Positions 54,654-62,000 of a stretch of 64,000 bases of DNA are shown here, one piece after another; the stretch's first letter is position 1; every line of letters starts with the position of its first letter. The notes under the pieces were generated by a model that saw only the letters and a list, made by a program, of their open reading frames with translations, searched no databases and was not told where the DNA came from. A program made the translations under genes and the position numbers. The DNA is from an uncultured Clostridia bacterium (GTDB lineage: Bacteria; Bacillota; Clostridia; Christensenellales; CAG-138). The stretch spans positions 1 through 64,000 of the forward strand of contig CAKTYU010000006.1 of NCBI GenBank assembly GCA_934633985.1, read 5' to 3'.

Positions 54654-54664
54654 TTTTCGCCATA

Positions 54665-54693
54665 ATGTTACTACCCGTCTGTGTGTTTGTCAA
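54665..54693 (-). promoter_or_regulatory. feoAB promoter
   Basis: Minus strand TTGACA (54688-54693), 17-bp spacer, TAACAT (54665-54670), 50 bp before the ATG. Confidence 0.65.
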
Positions 54694-54740
54694 CAGCTAA
54701 GAATCGCCGCCGTAAAAGCCTTTTTATTTGGCCCTTTGCC

Positions 54741-54769
54741 TTGCAATAGGCCGTATTTGGACTTATAAT
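54741..54769 (+). promoter_or_regulatory. ywlG-like gene promoter
   Basis: TTGCAA (54741-54746), 17-bp spacer, TATAAT (54764-54769); 50 bp before the ATG. Confidence 0.65.
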
Positions 54770-54819
54770 CGTACAAGGGCCGAGTGCCGCAACGCATCTT
54801 CAAGGAGTTTGATTTTATT

Positions 54820-55389
54820 ATGATGGAAATGGAAAAGGTTTACGAGCAGGCCTCCGCCGCCATAGACGAGCTTTTCGCCGCGGCGGATACCCTAAAAAGC
54901 GGGGATATACTGGTGATAGGCTGCTCCACCAGCGAGATAGTGGGCAAGCGCATAGGCTCCGGCTCCTCCGTCGAGGCCGCGAAGGCGGTTATGGACGCCG
55001 TGCTGCCCAAGATAAAGGCAAAGGGGCTGTACCTTGCGGTGCAGTGCTGTGAGCATCTGAACCGCTGCCTCGTGGTAGAGCGGGAGTGCATGGAGAAATT
55101 CGACCTTCAGCAGGTGTGGGTAAAGCCCCAGCTTCACGCCGGCGGCGCGTTCTCCATGGAGGCCGTGGCCCGCTTTGACGATCACGTCATGGTAGAGGAC
55201 CTTCGTGGCAAGGCCTCTGCCGGAATGGACATAGGCGGTACGCTTATAGGTATGCACATGCACCCCGTTGTAGTACCCGTACACGCCGTCACAAGGCATA
55301 TAGGCGAGGCCAATTTGGTCATGGCCCGCACCCGCCCCAAGTACATAGGCGGCCCAAGGGCCGTATACGACGATCCCACCGTGCGTTAG
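54820..55389 (+). CDS. YwlG/TIGR01440 family protein (DUF436)
   Basis: 189 residues. Conserved alpha/beta protein with DILVIGCSTSEIVGKRIGSG, YLAVQCCEHLNRCLVVE (Cys-Cys-Glu-His), GGAFSMEAVARFDDHVMVE and GMDIGGTLIGMHMHPVVVPV. The family is widespread in Firmicutes with no settled function. The frame opens at 54784, but AAGGAG sits 12 nt before the ATG at 54820. Monocistronic: its own promoter, and a new promoter follows. Confidence 0.9.
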   Translation: MMEMEKVYEQASAAIDELFAAADTLKSGDILVIGCSTSEIVGKRIGSGSSVEAAKAVMDAVLPKIKAKGLYLAVQCCEHLNRCLVVERECMEKFDLQQVWVKPQLHAGGAFSMEAVARFDDHVMVEDLRGKASAGMDIGGTLIGMHMHPVVVPVHAVTRHIGEANLVMARTRPKYIGGPRAVYDDPTVR

Positions 55390-55433
55390 AGCCGTTTTTT
55401 TCCGTATTACGGGGGAAATCTTTTAAAAATCAG

Positions 55434-55462
55434 TTGTAAAAAGCTTTTGTGTGCGTTATAAT
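55434..55462 (+). promoter_or_regulatory. promoter of the structured RNA
   Basis: TTGTAA (55434-55439), 17-bp spacer, TATAAT (55457-55462). Predicted start near 55469, 18 bp before the first helix of the RNA. Confidence 0.75.
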
Positions 55463-55486
55463 TATTTCTGGTTATCCGGGTTATCG

Positions 55487-55696
55487 GGTCTGTGGTTGAA
55501 AGTCGATGCCAGTCGCAGGCAAAACGATCCACATAAGCGGGCGCAAAGCCGCCCGTGAGCATGGTGCGGCTTAGATGTAAGTCCGTCCGGGGCAGCGCCC
55601 CGAGAGGAGCAGTAGTGGGCGGCGTAATTGCTTAGTAGCGAACCTTCCAGACGGCGAGTGTGGGGGCAAAGGCCAGGTCAGCCGAAGCCACGGATC
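55487..55696 (+). ncRNA. about 210-nt structured RNA, raiA-motif-like
   Basis: Non-coding and bounded by an 11-bp closing helix: GGTCTGTGGTT (55487-55497) with AGCCACGGATC (55686-55696), including G-U pairs. Inside are strong hairpins CGGGCG-caaagc-CGCCCG (about 55538-55555) and CGGGGC-AGC-GCCCCG (about 55588-55602). Unpaired, conserved-looking stretches occur (GTCGATGCCAGTCGCAGG, AAAACGATCCACATAAGC). Size, closed ends and these stretches recall the raiA RNA motif of Firmicutes, but I am recalling that from memory and could not align it. It is driven by its own promoter and followed without a terminator by the zinc-ribbon gene. Not tmRNA, SRP RNA or RNase P by signature. Confidence 0.6.
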
Positions 55697-55732
55697 ACTA
55701 AAATAAAATTATACAAGGGGATTGTAAACAAG

Positions 55733-56011
55733 ATGTTCGAAGACAAGACTTTGGTATGCAAGGATTGCGGCGCCGAATTCATTTTCTCCGCGGGCGAACA
55801 GGAGTTCTACGCTGAGAAGGGCTTCCAGAATGAGCCCATACGCTGCAAGGCATGCAGGAACGCTCGCAAGAGCCAGCGCAACGGCGAAAAGGAAATGTAT
55901 GACGCGGTATGCGCGCAGTGCGGCGCTCCCACCAAGATTCCCTTCGTTCCCAAGAACGACAGGCCGATCTATTGCAGCGCTTGCTTCCAGGCTCGCAGGG
56001 CAAACCACTAA
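55733..56011 (+). CDS. double zinc-ribbon protein (zf-trcl and CxxC type)
   Basis: 92 residues from ATG 55733, with AAGGGG about 13 nt upstream. Two four-Cys zinc-ribbon units: CKDCGAEF...CKACR (about 9-43) and CAQCGAPTKIPF...CSAC (about 62-86), with the linker ARKSQRNGEKE. Families of this kind are common in Clostridia and of unknown function, probably nucleic acid or ribosome-linked. The longer frame from 55628 runs through the RNA and was rejected. The gene may be expressed from the RNA promoter. Confidence 0.9.
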   Translation: MFEDKTLVCKDCGAEFIFSAGEQEFYAEKGFQNEPIRCKACRNARKSQRNGEKEMYDAVCAQCGAPTKIPFVPKNDRPIYCSACFQARRANH

Positions 56012-56095
56012 AAAACACATCGCTTTCCCATGCAAGGGCTAATGTCCCCTATTACCGCCAAGCGGATATATCGGTGAATTAGAAAAAGCAAAAAT

Positions 56096-56128
56096 AGGCT
56101 TCACAGAAACCCTGTGGGGCCTTTTTTT
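56096..56128 (+). terminator. terminator of the zinc-ribbon gene
   Basis: AGGCTTCACAG pairs with CTGTGGGGCCT (two G-U pairs), loop AAACC, then TTTTTTT. Confidence 0.85.
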
Positions 56129-56160
56129 CATCCCCTGTATTTCCTGCCGATTCATTTTTC

Positions 56161-56188
56161 TTGACAGCGGCGGGTATTGTGCTATAAT
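56161..56188 (+). promoter_or_regulatory. fur-family gene promoter
   Basis: TTGACA (56161-56166), 16-bp spacer, TATAAT (56183-56188). Predicted start near 56195, inside the following dyad. Confidence 0.75.
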
Positions 56189-56194
56189 TAGATT

Positions 56195-56207
56195 AAGAAT
56201 GATTCTT
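56195..56207. promoter_or_regulatory. Fur/PerR-like box over the start site
   Basis: AAGAAT-G-ATTCTT, a perfect 6-1-6 dyad directly after the -10, similar in geometry to Fur/PerR boxes (NAT-N-ATN core). Suggests autoregulation. Confidence 0.6.
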
Positions 56208-56229
56208 ATAGTTAGGTGATATTGAATTT

Positions 56230-56610
56230 ATGATAAGATCAAAGCAGCGAGATATGATATTAGATACCCTGAGGGCCTACCCCATCCACCCTACCGCCGA
56301 GGAGCTCTATACGGTGCTCAAGGATACGATGGGGGCCTCGGTTAGCCTTGCCACGGTATACCGCAACCTCGGCCAGCTTGCGGACGCAGGCATGATACTC
56401 CGCATATCCGTGCCCGATTCCCCTGACAGGTTTGACGGCACCCTATCCCCGCATCACCACATGCGCTGCGATAAATGCGGCCGCGTTACCGATATACCCT
56501 CCAACGCTGTGCCGGAGGTGTGCGCCTGCGCCGCCAAGGCCACCGGGCTTCGCATAACGGGGTGCAGCATACTCTTCCACGGCGTATGCCGAGACTGCGA
56601 ACAAAACTAA
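56230..56610 (+). CDS. Fur family metalloregulator (Fur/PerR-like)
   Basis: 126 residues. Winged helix 5-75 (HPTAEELYTVLKDTMGASVS, LATVYRNLGQLADAG), metal region DRFDGTLSPHHHMRCDKCGR, and a second CxxC (CRDCEQN) giving the structural zinc site. Iron, manganese or peroxide sensing cannot be separated by sequence alone. feoAB 1.6 kb away fits an iron role. Own promoter with an overlapping operator. Confidence 0.93.
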   Translation: MIRSKQRDMILDTLRAYPIHPTAEELYTVLKDTMGASVSLATVYRNLGQLADAGMILRISVPDSPDRFDGTLSPHHHMRCDKCGRVTDIPSNAVPEVCACAAKATGLRITGCSILFHGVCRDCEQN

Positions 56611-56634
56611 AGCGCGGGCAGCGCTTTTTTTGTT

Positions 56635-57336
56635 TTACATCATCTGCATCATCTCCGATTTAAGCAGCTTGATTATGTGCTTTTCCAGCCGGCTTATGTA
56701 GCTTTGGGATATTCCCATCATGTCCGCCACCTGCTTTTGGGTGTACTCCCTGTTTCCGCAAAGGCCGAAGCGCAGCTCCATTATCCGCTTTTCCCTTGGC
56801 GTCAGCTTCTTCATGGCGAGGGAAAGAAGCTCCTTATCCACCTCGTCCTCTATGCCCCGGTATATGGCGTCCGCGTCGGTGCCGAGTATATCCGAAAGCA
56901 GCAGCTCGTTGCCGTCCCAATCGACGTTGAGCGGCTCGTCGAGGGATACCTCAAGCTTTAGCTTGCAGCTCCTTCTAAGATACATCAATATCTCGTTTTC
57001 TATGCAGCGGGAGGCGTATGTGGCGAGCTTTATGCGCTTCTCAGCGTCAAAGGTGTTCACCGCCTTGATAAGCCCTATCGTGCCTATGGAGATAAGGTCC
57101 TCGACGCATACGCCGGTATTCTCGAACTTTCGGGCTATGTACACCACGAGCCTGAGGTTGCGCTCTATAAGCGTCTGCTTCACCTCCTCATCTCCGGCGC
57201 GCAGCCGCTCCATTATGCCCGCTTCCTCTTCCCTGCTAAGCGGCGGCGGCAGCGCCTCGCCGCTGTTTATGTAGTATATCTCCCCGCCCAAGGCGGCATA
57301 GAGCCTTGCGAGCATATCCCTTACTATGCTAAGCAC
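56635..57336 (-). CDS. sigE: RNA polymerase sporulation sigma factor SigE
   Basis: 233 residues. Mother-cell sigma factor, with a pro-sequence of about 25-30 residues at the N-terminus for SpoIIGA cleavage. Regions 2 (IERNLRLVVYIARKFENTG, EDLISIGTIGLIKAVNTFD) and 4 (MGISQSYISRLEKHIIKLL) nearly match B. subtilis SigE. GTG start overlapping the spoIIGA stop, with GAGGGG upstream. sigG does not follow. Confidence 0.97.
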   Translation of the reverse strand: MLSIVRDMLARLYAALGGEIYYINSGEALPPPLSREEEAGIMERLRAGDEEVKQTLIERNLRLVVYIARKFENTGVCVEDLISIGTIGLIKAVNTFDAEKRIKLATYASRCIENEILMYLRRSCKLKLEVSLDEPLNVDWDGNELLLSDILGTDADAIYRGIEDEVDKELLSLAMKKLTPREKRIMELRFGLCGNREYTQKQVADMMGISQSYISRLEKHIIKLLKSEMMQMM

Positions 57337-58093
57337 GATATTTCCCCTCCAGCCTCGTTATTATAAGCTCATCGTACAGCGCCGCGGGCGGTATGAGCGC
57401 GGCCCTGAGCGGCCTTTTTGACACCGCCACCAGTATATCCATATCGCTGCCGTCCAGCAGCGCGCTGTCCGGCCTGAATGCATACAGCACGCTGCTTTCG
57501 CTGACCGTGCCCGCCGGTATGGGTATATCGCCCTTCTCAGGCAGCCACGCCACGGCTACCGGGCGCCCGCTCACGGGATCGTGCAGGCTGTTCCCGCTGT
57601 CCACCATGGCGTCAAGCGCATATTCCCTGTCCCCCCGCCTTAAGATGAGGACATGCCGGTTCTGGTTATCCAGCCTTTTGCCCCGCACCCTTCTGGCGAC
57701 GCCCGGCATGGCCCACGCAGAAAGCGCCGTGAGCAGCATTATCCTCAGCGGTATGCCGTACCCCAGGCTTTTTACGCTGCCAAAGGAGCAGATAAGCAGG
57801 AACCCCAGCCCGCCCACCGTCAGCGCCGCCGCCAGCATCGCCGCGAGGCCGGCCATATAGCCGCGCAGCCCTTCGTATGGGAATACCAGCGCCATGGCAA
57901 GGCAAAGCAGGAGCTTACAGGGCAGAAGCGAAAGCGTCGGCACATACATTGCGGCGGCCCCGTATGCCGCCCCGCAAAGCGAGAAGAGCAGCACCCGCCG
58001 CGGCCTTATCCTCCTGCCGCATACCGCCCCCGCCAGCACGCATATCACGGCATTCATCAGCAGGTTATCCAGAAGAAACACCTCTATGTACAT
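57329..58093 (-). CDS. spoIIGA: pro-sigma-E processing peptidase SpoIIGA
   Basis: 254 residues. Five N-terminal membrane helices, then an aspartic-protease-like domain with ALDAMVDSGNSLHDPVSGRPV (active Asp in DSGN). Cleaves pro-sigma-E. The frame opens at 58231, but MYIEVFLLDNLLMNAVI starting 58093 with GGGGGTGA upstream is the family N-terminus. Confidence 0.94.
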   Translation of the reverse strand: MYIEVFLLDNLLMNAVICVLAGAVCGRRIRPRRVLLFSLCGAAYGAAAMYVPTLSLLPCKLLLCLAMALVFPYEGLRGYMAGLAAMLAAALTVGGLGFLLICSFGSVKSLGYGIPLRIMLLTALSAWAMPGVARRVRGKRLDNQNRHVLILRRGDREYALDAMVDSGNSLHDPVSGRPVAVAWLPEKGDIPIPAGTVSESSVLYAFRPDSALLDGSDMDILVAVSKRPLRAALIPPAALYDELIITRLEGKYRA

Positions 58094-58199
58094 TTCAGTC
58101 ACCCCCGCCGCAAGCAAATGATACCACAGGGCGGCGGTCGCTGATTGTAGAAGCGGTGATAAATATATATGCGAATATTGGCGGAAATAGCACGCATGC

Positions 58200-58226
58200 A
58201 AAAGCCGCCCCGACGGGGCGGCTTTT
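58200..58226. terminator. terminator of asnA
   Basis: AAAAGCCGCCCC and GGGGCGGCTTTT with a 3-nt loop GAC; symmetric, so works in both directions. 17 bp after the asnA stop. Confidence 0.85.
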
Positions 58227-58243
58227 GCCATATTGTATTTTTC

Positions 58244-59251
58244 TTAGAGCAGCGTTACGCCCGCCCTTTCAAAGCAGTCCACGGTGGCCTGATCCCACAC
58301 GGAGGACTGCACCTCGCCGATGTGGGCCTTGCCCAGCAGCAGCATACAGAGGCGGGACTGGCCTATGCCGCCGCCTATGGTCAGAGGCAGCTCATCGTTG
58401 AGCAGCATCCTGTGGAACGGCAGCCTGCGCCTGTCGTCACAGCCGGCCTTGGCAAGCTGCTCGTCCATGCTCTTGGCGTCCACGCGGATGCCCATGGAGG
58501 ATATTTCCATCGCGCAGTCCAGCACGTCGTCGTAAAACAGTATATCGCCGTTGAGCTTCCAGTCGTCATAGTCCGGAGAGCGGCCGTCGTGCTTTTCGCC
58601 GTTTGAAAGGACGTCCCCTATCTGCATTATGAATACCGTCCGGTGCTCCTTGGCTATGGCGTGCTCCCGCTCCTTTGGGGTCTTGTCGGGGTACATTTCC
58701 AGCAGCTCCTGCGTGGTTATGAAGAACACGTCGCGGCTCAAATCGGTCGTAATGAAGTTATAGCGGGCCTTGAGCATATCCAGCGTATTGCATACGCAGC
58801 CTACTATGGCGGTAACGGTGTTCTTGAGGGTGGTGAGGTTGCGGGTATCGGGGGTTATCACCTTCTCCCAGTCCCACTGATCCACGTATACGGAGTGCAG
58901 GTTGTCCAGCTCCTCGTCGCGGCGTATGGCGTTCATGTCGGTATAGAGGCCGTTGCCGGGGTGGAAGTCGTAACGGTAAAGCGCCATGCGCTTCCACTTA
59001 GCAAGGGACTGCACCACCTGAGCGTCCTTGCCCGTAAAGGGTATATCAAAGCCTACCGGCCGCTCATAGCCGTTCAGGTTGTCGTTCAGGCCGGTCTCGG
59101 GCTGTACGAACAGGGGTGCGGATACGCGCTTTAGATGCAGCGCCCTCGCAAGGCTGTCCTGAAATTCGCGCTTTATAAAGCTAATGGCGTCCTGGGTTTC
59201 ATAAAGCGACAGCGTGGGCTTATAGCCCTGTGGGATAAAGGACTTTGTCAT
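58244..59251 (-). CDS. asnA: aspartate-ammonia ligase (asparagine synthetase A)
   Basis: 335 residues. Makes asparagine from aspartate, ammonia and ATP. KRVSAPLFVQPETGLNDNLNGYERPV, RYDFHPGNGLYTDMNAIRRDE, YVDQWDWEKV and LPLTIGGGIGQSRLCMLLL are class II synthetase-like motifs. AAAGGAAAG leads to ATG 59251; the 59290 frame was rejected. Lies between ftsZ and spoIIGA, which are usually adjacent. Confidence 0.96.
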   Translation of the reverse strand: MTKSFIPQGYKPTLSLYETQDAISFIKREFQDSLARALHLKRVSAPLFVQPETGLNDNLNGYERPVGFDIPFTGKDAQVVQSLAKWKRMALYRYDFHPGNGLYTDMNAIRRDEELDNLHSVYVDQWDWEKVITPDTRNLTTLKNTVTAIVGCVCNTLDMLKARYNFITTDLSRDVFFITTQELLEMYPDKTPKEREHAIAKEHRTVFIMQIGDVLSNGEKHDGRSPDYDDWKLNGDILFYDDVLDCAMEISSMGIRVDAKSMDEQLAKAGCDDRRRLPFHRMLLNDELPLTIGGGIGQSRLCMLLLGKAHIGEVQSSVWDQATVDCFERAGVTLL

Positions 59252-59291
59252 GGTTTTTCTTTCCTTTCCTAAAAATAAAAATATAAACAAA

Positions 59292-59322
59292 ACGGGAAAA
59301 CGCTTTTTTTGCGCTTCCCCGT
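59292..59322 (-). terminator. ftsZ terminator
   Basis: ACGGGGAAGCGC pairs with GCGTTTTCCCGT (G-U pairs on minus), then TTTTGTTT; 55 bp after the ftsZ stop. Confidence 0.75.
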
Positions 59323-59377
59323 CTTATTACTTTACTAAAAAAGTGTATGCCGGGCTAAGCGCCCGCGTCTTTTTGAT

Positions 59378-60640
59378 TTAATCGTTTCTTCTCAAAAATG
59401 CAGGCACGTTAAGGTTATTGGTATTATTATTGTTTCCCTTGGACTTATCCGCCTTCGGCAGATCGTCCATGGTAAAGTGTGGGGTCACTTCCTCGCCCTC
59501 CGGAAGGGGTGAGCTGTACTGAGGGGCTCTGGTGCGCTCCCGCTCCCAGAATTTCACGTTTGCGCCGTTCCAGTTGCTTTCCTGCTCCTTCACGTCGCGT
59601 ATAGTCGGCCTTCTGGGGGGCTGGCTGCTCTGCACGGAGTTTACAGCCGCGGTATGCTGATTCTGCTGCGGCCTTGCGCCCGGCGCGTCGAAGCCGGTGG
59701 CTATTACGGTTATGCGAACGCCGTCGCCCATATCCTCGTCGATACCGGCGCCCATGATGATGTTCGCCTCGGGATCCGCGTACTCCTGAATAATTGAAGC
59801 CGCCTCGGAAAGCTCCTGTATGCCAAGATCCGCGCCGCCGGTGATGTTGAGCAGCACGCCCTTTGCGCCGTTTATCGTGGTTTCCAGCAGCGGGCTCACC
59901 ACTGCCTGCCTTGCGGCCTCCGCGGCGCGCTTGTCGCCCGTGGCCATACCTATGCCCATGTGGGCCATTCCGCGCTCACGCATTATGGTGCGCACATCCG
60001 CAAAATCCAGGTTCACCATGGCGGGCACGGCTATGAGGTCGCTTATGCCCTGCACGCCCTGGCGCAGCACGTCGTCAGCTATCCTGAACGCCTCGGTAAG
60101 GCTAACCTTGCCTACTGAATCCAGCAGCCTGTCGTTGGGTATGGATATGAGGGTATCTACGTTTGCCTTAAGGTTGGTTATGCCGTTTACGGCATTGTTC
60201 ATGCGCACACGCCCCTCGAAGGAGAAGGGCTTGGTTACTACGCCGACGGTAAGTATGCCCAGCTCCTTGGCGCACTCCGCGACCACCGGGGCCGCGCCTG
60301 TACCGGTGCCGCCGCCCATGCCCGCGGTTATGAATACCAGATCCGCTCCTTTAAGAGCCTCGGATATGGCTTCCTTGCTTTCCTCCGCCGCCTTGCGCCC
60401 CACCTCGGGATCCGCGCCCGCGCCCAGGCCCTTGGTGACCTTTTCGCCTATCTGTATCTTCTGATTGGCATGGGACAGGTAAAGCGCCTGCTTATCTGTA
60501 TTTACGGAAATGAACTCAACGCCGCGTATGCCGTACTGTATCATACGGTTGACAGCGTTATTGCCCGCGCCGCCTACGCCAACTACCTTAAGCTGCGCCA
60601 GGTTGCCTCTTTCCATATCGAGTTCAAGACCAATAGGCAT
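59378..60640 (-). CDS. ftsZ: cell division protein FtsZ
   Basis: 420 residues. VGVGGAGNNAVNRMI, the tubulin signature GGGTGTGAAPVVAECAK and the T7 region NLDFADVR are present. The C-terminal peptide LNVPAFLRRND contacts FtsA and SepF-like partners. AGGAGGAAATG precedes the ATG. Follows ftsA by 19 bp. Confidence 0.98.
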   Translation of the reverse strand: MPIGLELDMERGNLAQLKVVGVGGAGNNAVNRMIQYGIRGVEFISVNTDKQALYLSHANQKIQIGEKVTKGLGAGADPEVGRKAAEESKEAISEALKGADLVFITAGMGGGTGTGAAPVVAECAKELGILTVGVVTKPFSFEGRVRMNNAVNGITNLKANVDTLISIPNDRLLDSVGKVSLTEAFRIADDVLRQGVQGISDLIAVPAMVNLDFADVRTIMRERGMAHMGIGMATGDKRAAEAARQAVVSPLLETTINGAKGVLLNITGGADLGIQELSEAASIIQEYADPEANIIMGAGIDEDMGDGVRITVIATGFDAPGARPQQNQHTAAVNSVQSSQPPRRPTIRDVKEQESNWNGANVKFWERERTRAPQYSSPLPEGEEVTPHFTMDDLPKADKSKGNNNNTNNLNVPAFLRRND

Positions 60641-60659
60641 ATCATTTCCTCCTGATTAT

Positions 60660-61865
60660 TTATCTTGCGTCGTCAAACAATTCTCTTAGCTTTTTTATGA
60701 ATCTGCTCTCGCTTACCATTCCCACCAGCCTGTCCACGCTGCCCTCCTCTTCGGCATGCATCACGAAATCCATTACCGAAAAGGCGCTGGCGTAATTGGG
60801 TGAGGAAAGCCTGGGCATCCACGGCATCCTGACCTTTAAGGGCACGCCCATGAGCTTTTCCATGTATTCGCAGCTTCCCCGCATAAGGGCTATGCCGCCG
60901 CCGGTTATGTACACGGGAGGCTTATTTTCTAACCTTACCCCCATATCCCTGAGCATACGCACGAGATAACCGGCAAGCTGCTTTGTGCGCTCCTCGATGA
61001 TGAACTGTATCACCGCGTGATCGACATGCATGGGGCTTCGCCCCTCCATACGCACTATATCTATGCTGTCCTGATAGTCCAGCGAGTAGACGTATCTGCG
61101 CTTTACGCTCTCTGCGGACTGGGCGGATATGCCGAGCCCGTAGGCCAGATCGTTTGTAAAGCTGACGCCGCCTATGCCCAGCGTCTCGCAGGCTATGAGC
61201 GCAGAGCCCCGTATGAAGCTCACGTCGGTTTGCCGAGCCCCCACGTCTATAAGCACCGCGCAGTCCGTCCGCTCCTCCTCGGGTATCACGAAAAGCGACG
61301 CCGAGAGGGGAACGCTTATATACATATCCGCCTCGAGGCTCGTCCTGCCCAATGCATCTGACACCGCCGCTCTGAACCCGTTCTGCATATATACGTGGGA
61401 TACCGCGGCGCTGACCTCCTTTGCCGCCTGGCCCAGCGGCGGATCGGCGGTGACCGTTTCGCCTATCTTAAATTCCACCGGAGTGGAGTGCATAAGCTCA
61501 TATCCGTCAGGCTGCTCGAATGCGAGCGAATCGTTTATCAGCTCGTCTATGGTGTCGCCGTTTATCCTTCCGGTGCGCGACCTTACCGCGGCGGCTCCCT
61601 CATGCAGCACCAGCTTGGAAAAGCCTGCGGGTACTCCGACGGAAAGCTCCTTTATACGTACCCTTGCCTCTCCCTCCGCCATTGCGATGGCGTCCACCAC
61701 CGCGTTGGAGAAAAGCTGCTCGTCTATAAATCGTCCGTTCTCAAAGCCCGGATATTCCCTTATGCCCGCGCCCCGGACGGTTATGCTGTCCCTTCCCTGT
61801 GCGCTGCATATTAGGCATATAACCTTGGAGCTTCCGATATCGAGTATGGCGGTATTCTGTTTCAT
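60660..61865 (-). CDS. ftsA: cell division protein FtsA
   Basis: 401 residues. Actin-like ATPase: ILDIGSSKVICLI (phosphate 1), VLIDVGARQTDVSFIRG (phosphate 2), VYITGGGIALMRG (adenosine). Ends with an amphipathic helix ESRFIKKLRELFDDA for membrane binding. Tethers FtsZ to the membrane. Own promoter region 5' of it. Confidence 0.93.
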   Translation of the reverse strand: MKQNTAILDIGSSKVICLICSAQGRDSITVRGAGIREYPGFENGRFIDEQLFSNAVVDAIAMAEGEARVRIKELSVGVPAGFSKLVLHEGAAAVRSRTGRINGDTIDELINDSLAFEQPDGYELMHSTPVEFKIGETVTADPPLGQAAKEVSAAVSHVYMQNGFRAAVSDALGRTSLEADMYISVPLSASLFVIPEEERTDCAVLIDVGARQTDVSFIRGSALIACETLGIGGVSFTNDLAYGLGISAQSAESVKRRYVYSLDYQDSIDIVRMEGRSPMHVDHAVIQFIIEERTKQLAGYLVRMLRDMGVRLENKPPVYITGGGIALMRGSCEYMEKLMGVPLKVRMPWMPRLSSPNYASAFSVMDFVMHAEEEGSVDRLVGMVSESRFIKKLRELFDDAR

Positions 61866-61932
61866 TCTTCCTCCATAGCGCCCCTACTCTCCATAAGCCA
61901 TGAGAATATACTTCCACCTAATAGTTGGTCTA

Positions 61933-61961
61933 AGCATACCACACCACTATATTTTGTGCAA
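61933..61961 (-). promoter_or_regulatory. ftsA-ftsZ promoter candidate
   Basis: Minus strand TTGCAC (61956-61961), 17-bp spacer, TATGCT (61933-61938); 67 bp before ftsA. Confidence 0.5.
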
Positions 61962-62000
61962 TAGGATACAAATATTTTTACACCTTGTAACTCTTGGAAG

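Noticed and set aside
55470..55700. Cobalamin riboswitch, tmRNA, SRP RNA or RNase P RNA for the structured RNA
   Set aside because: The signature sequences (B12 box, GGGGGTG start and tRNA-like ends of tmRNA, the SRP GGAAGG region, RNase P GAGGAAAGTCC) are missing.
55628..55732. Upstream extension of the zinc-ribbon frame
   Set aside because: It crosses the RNA region and has no ribosome site; the family start is at 55733.
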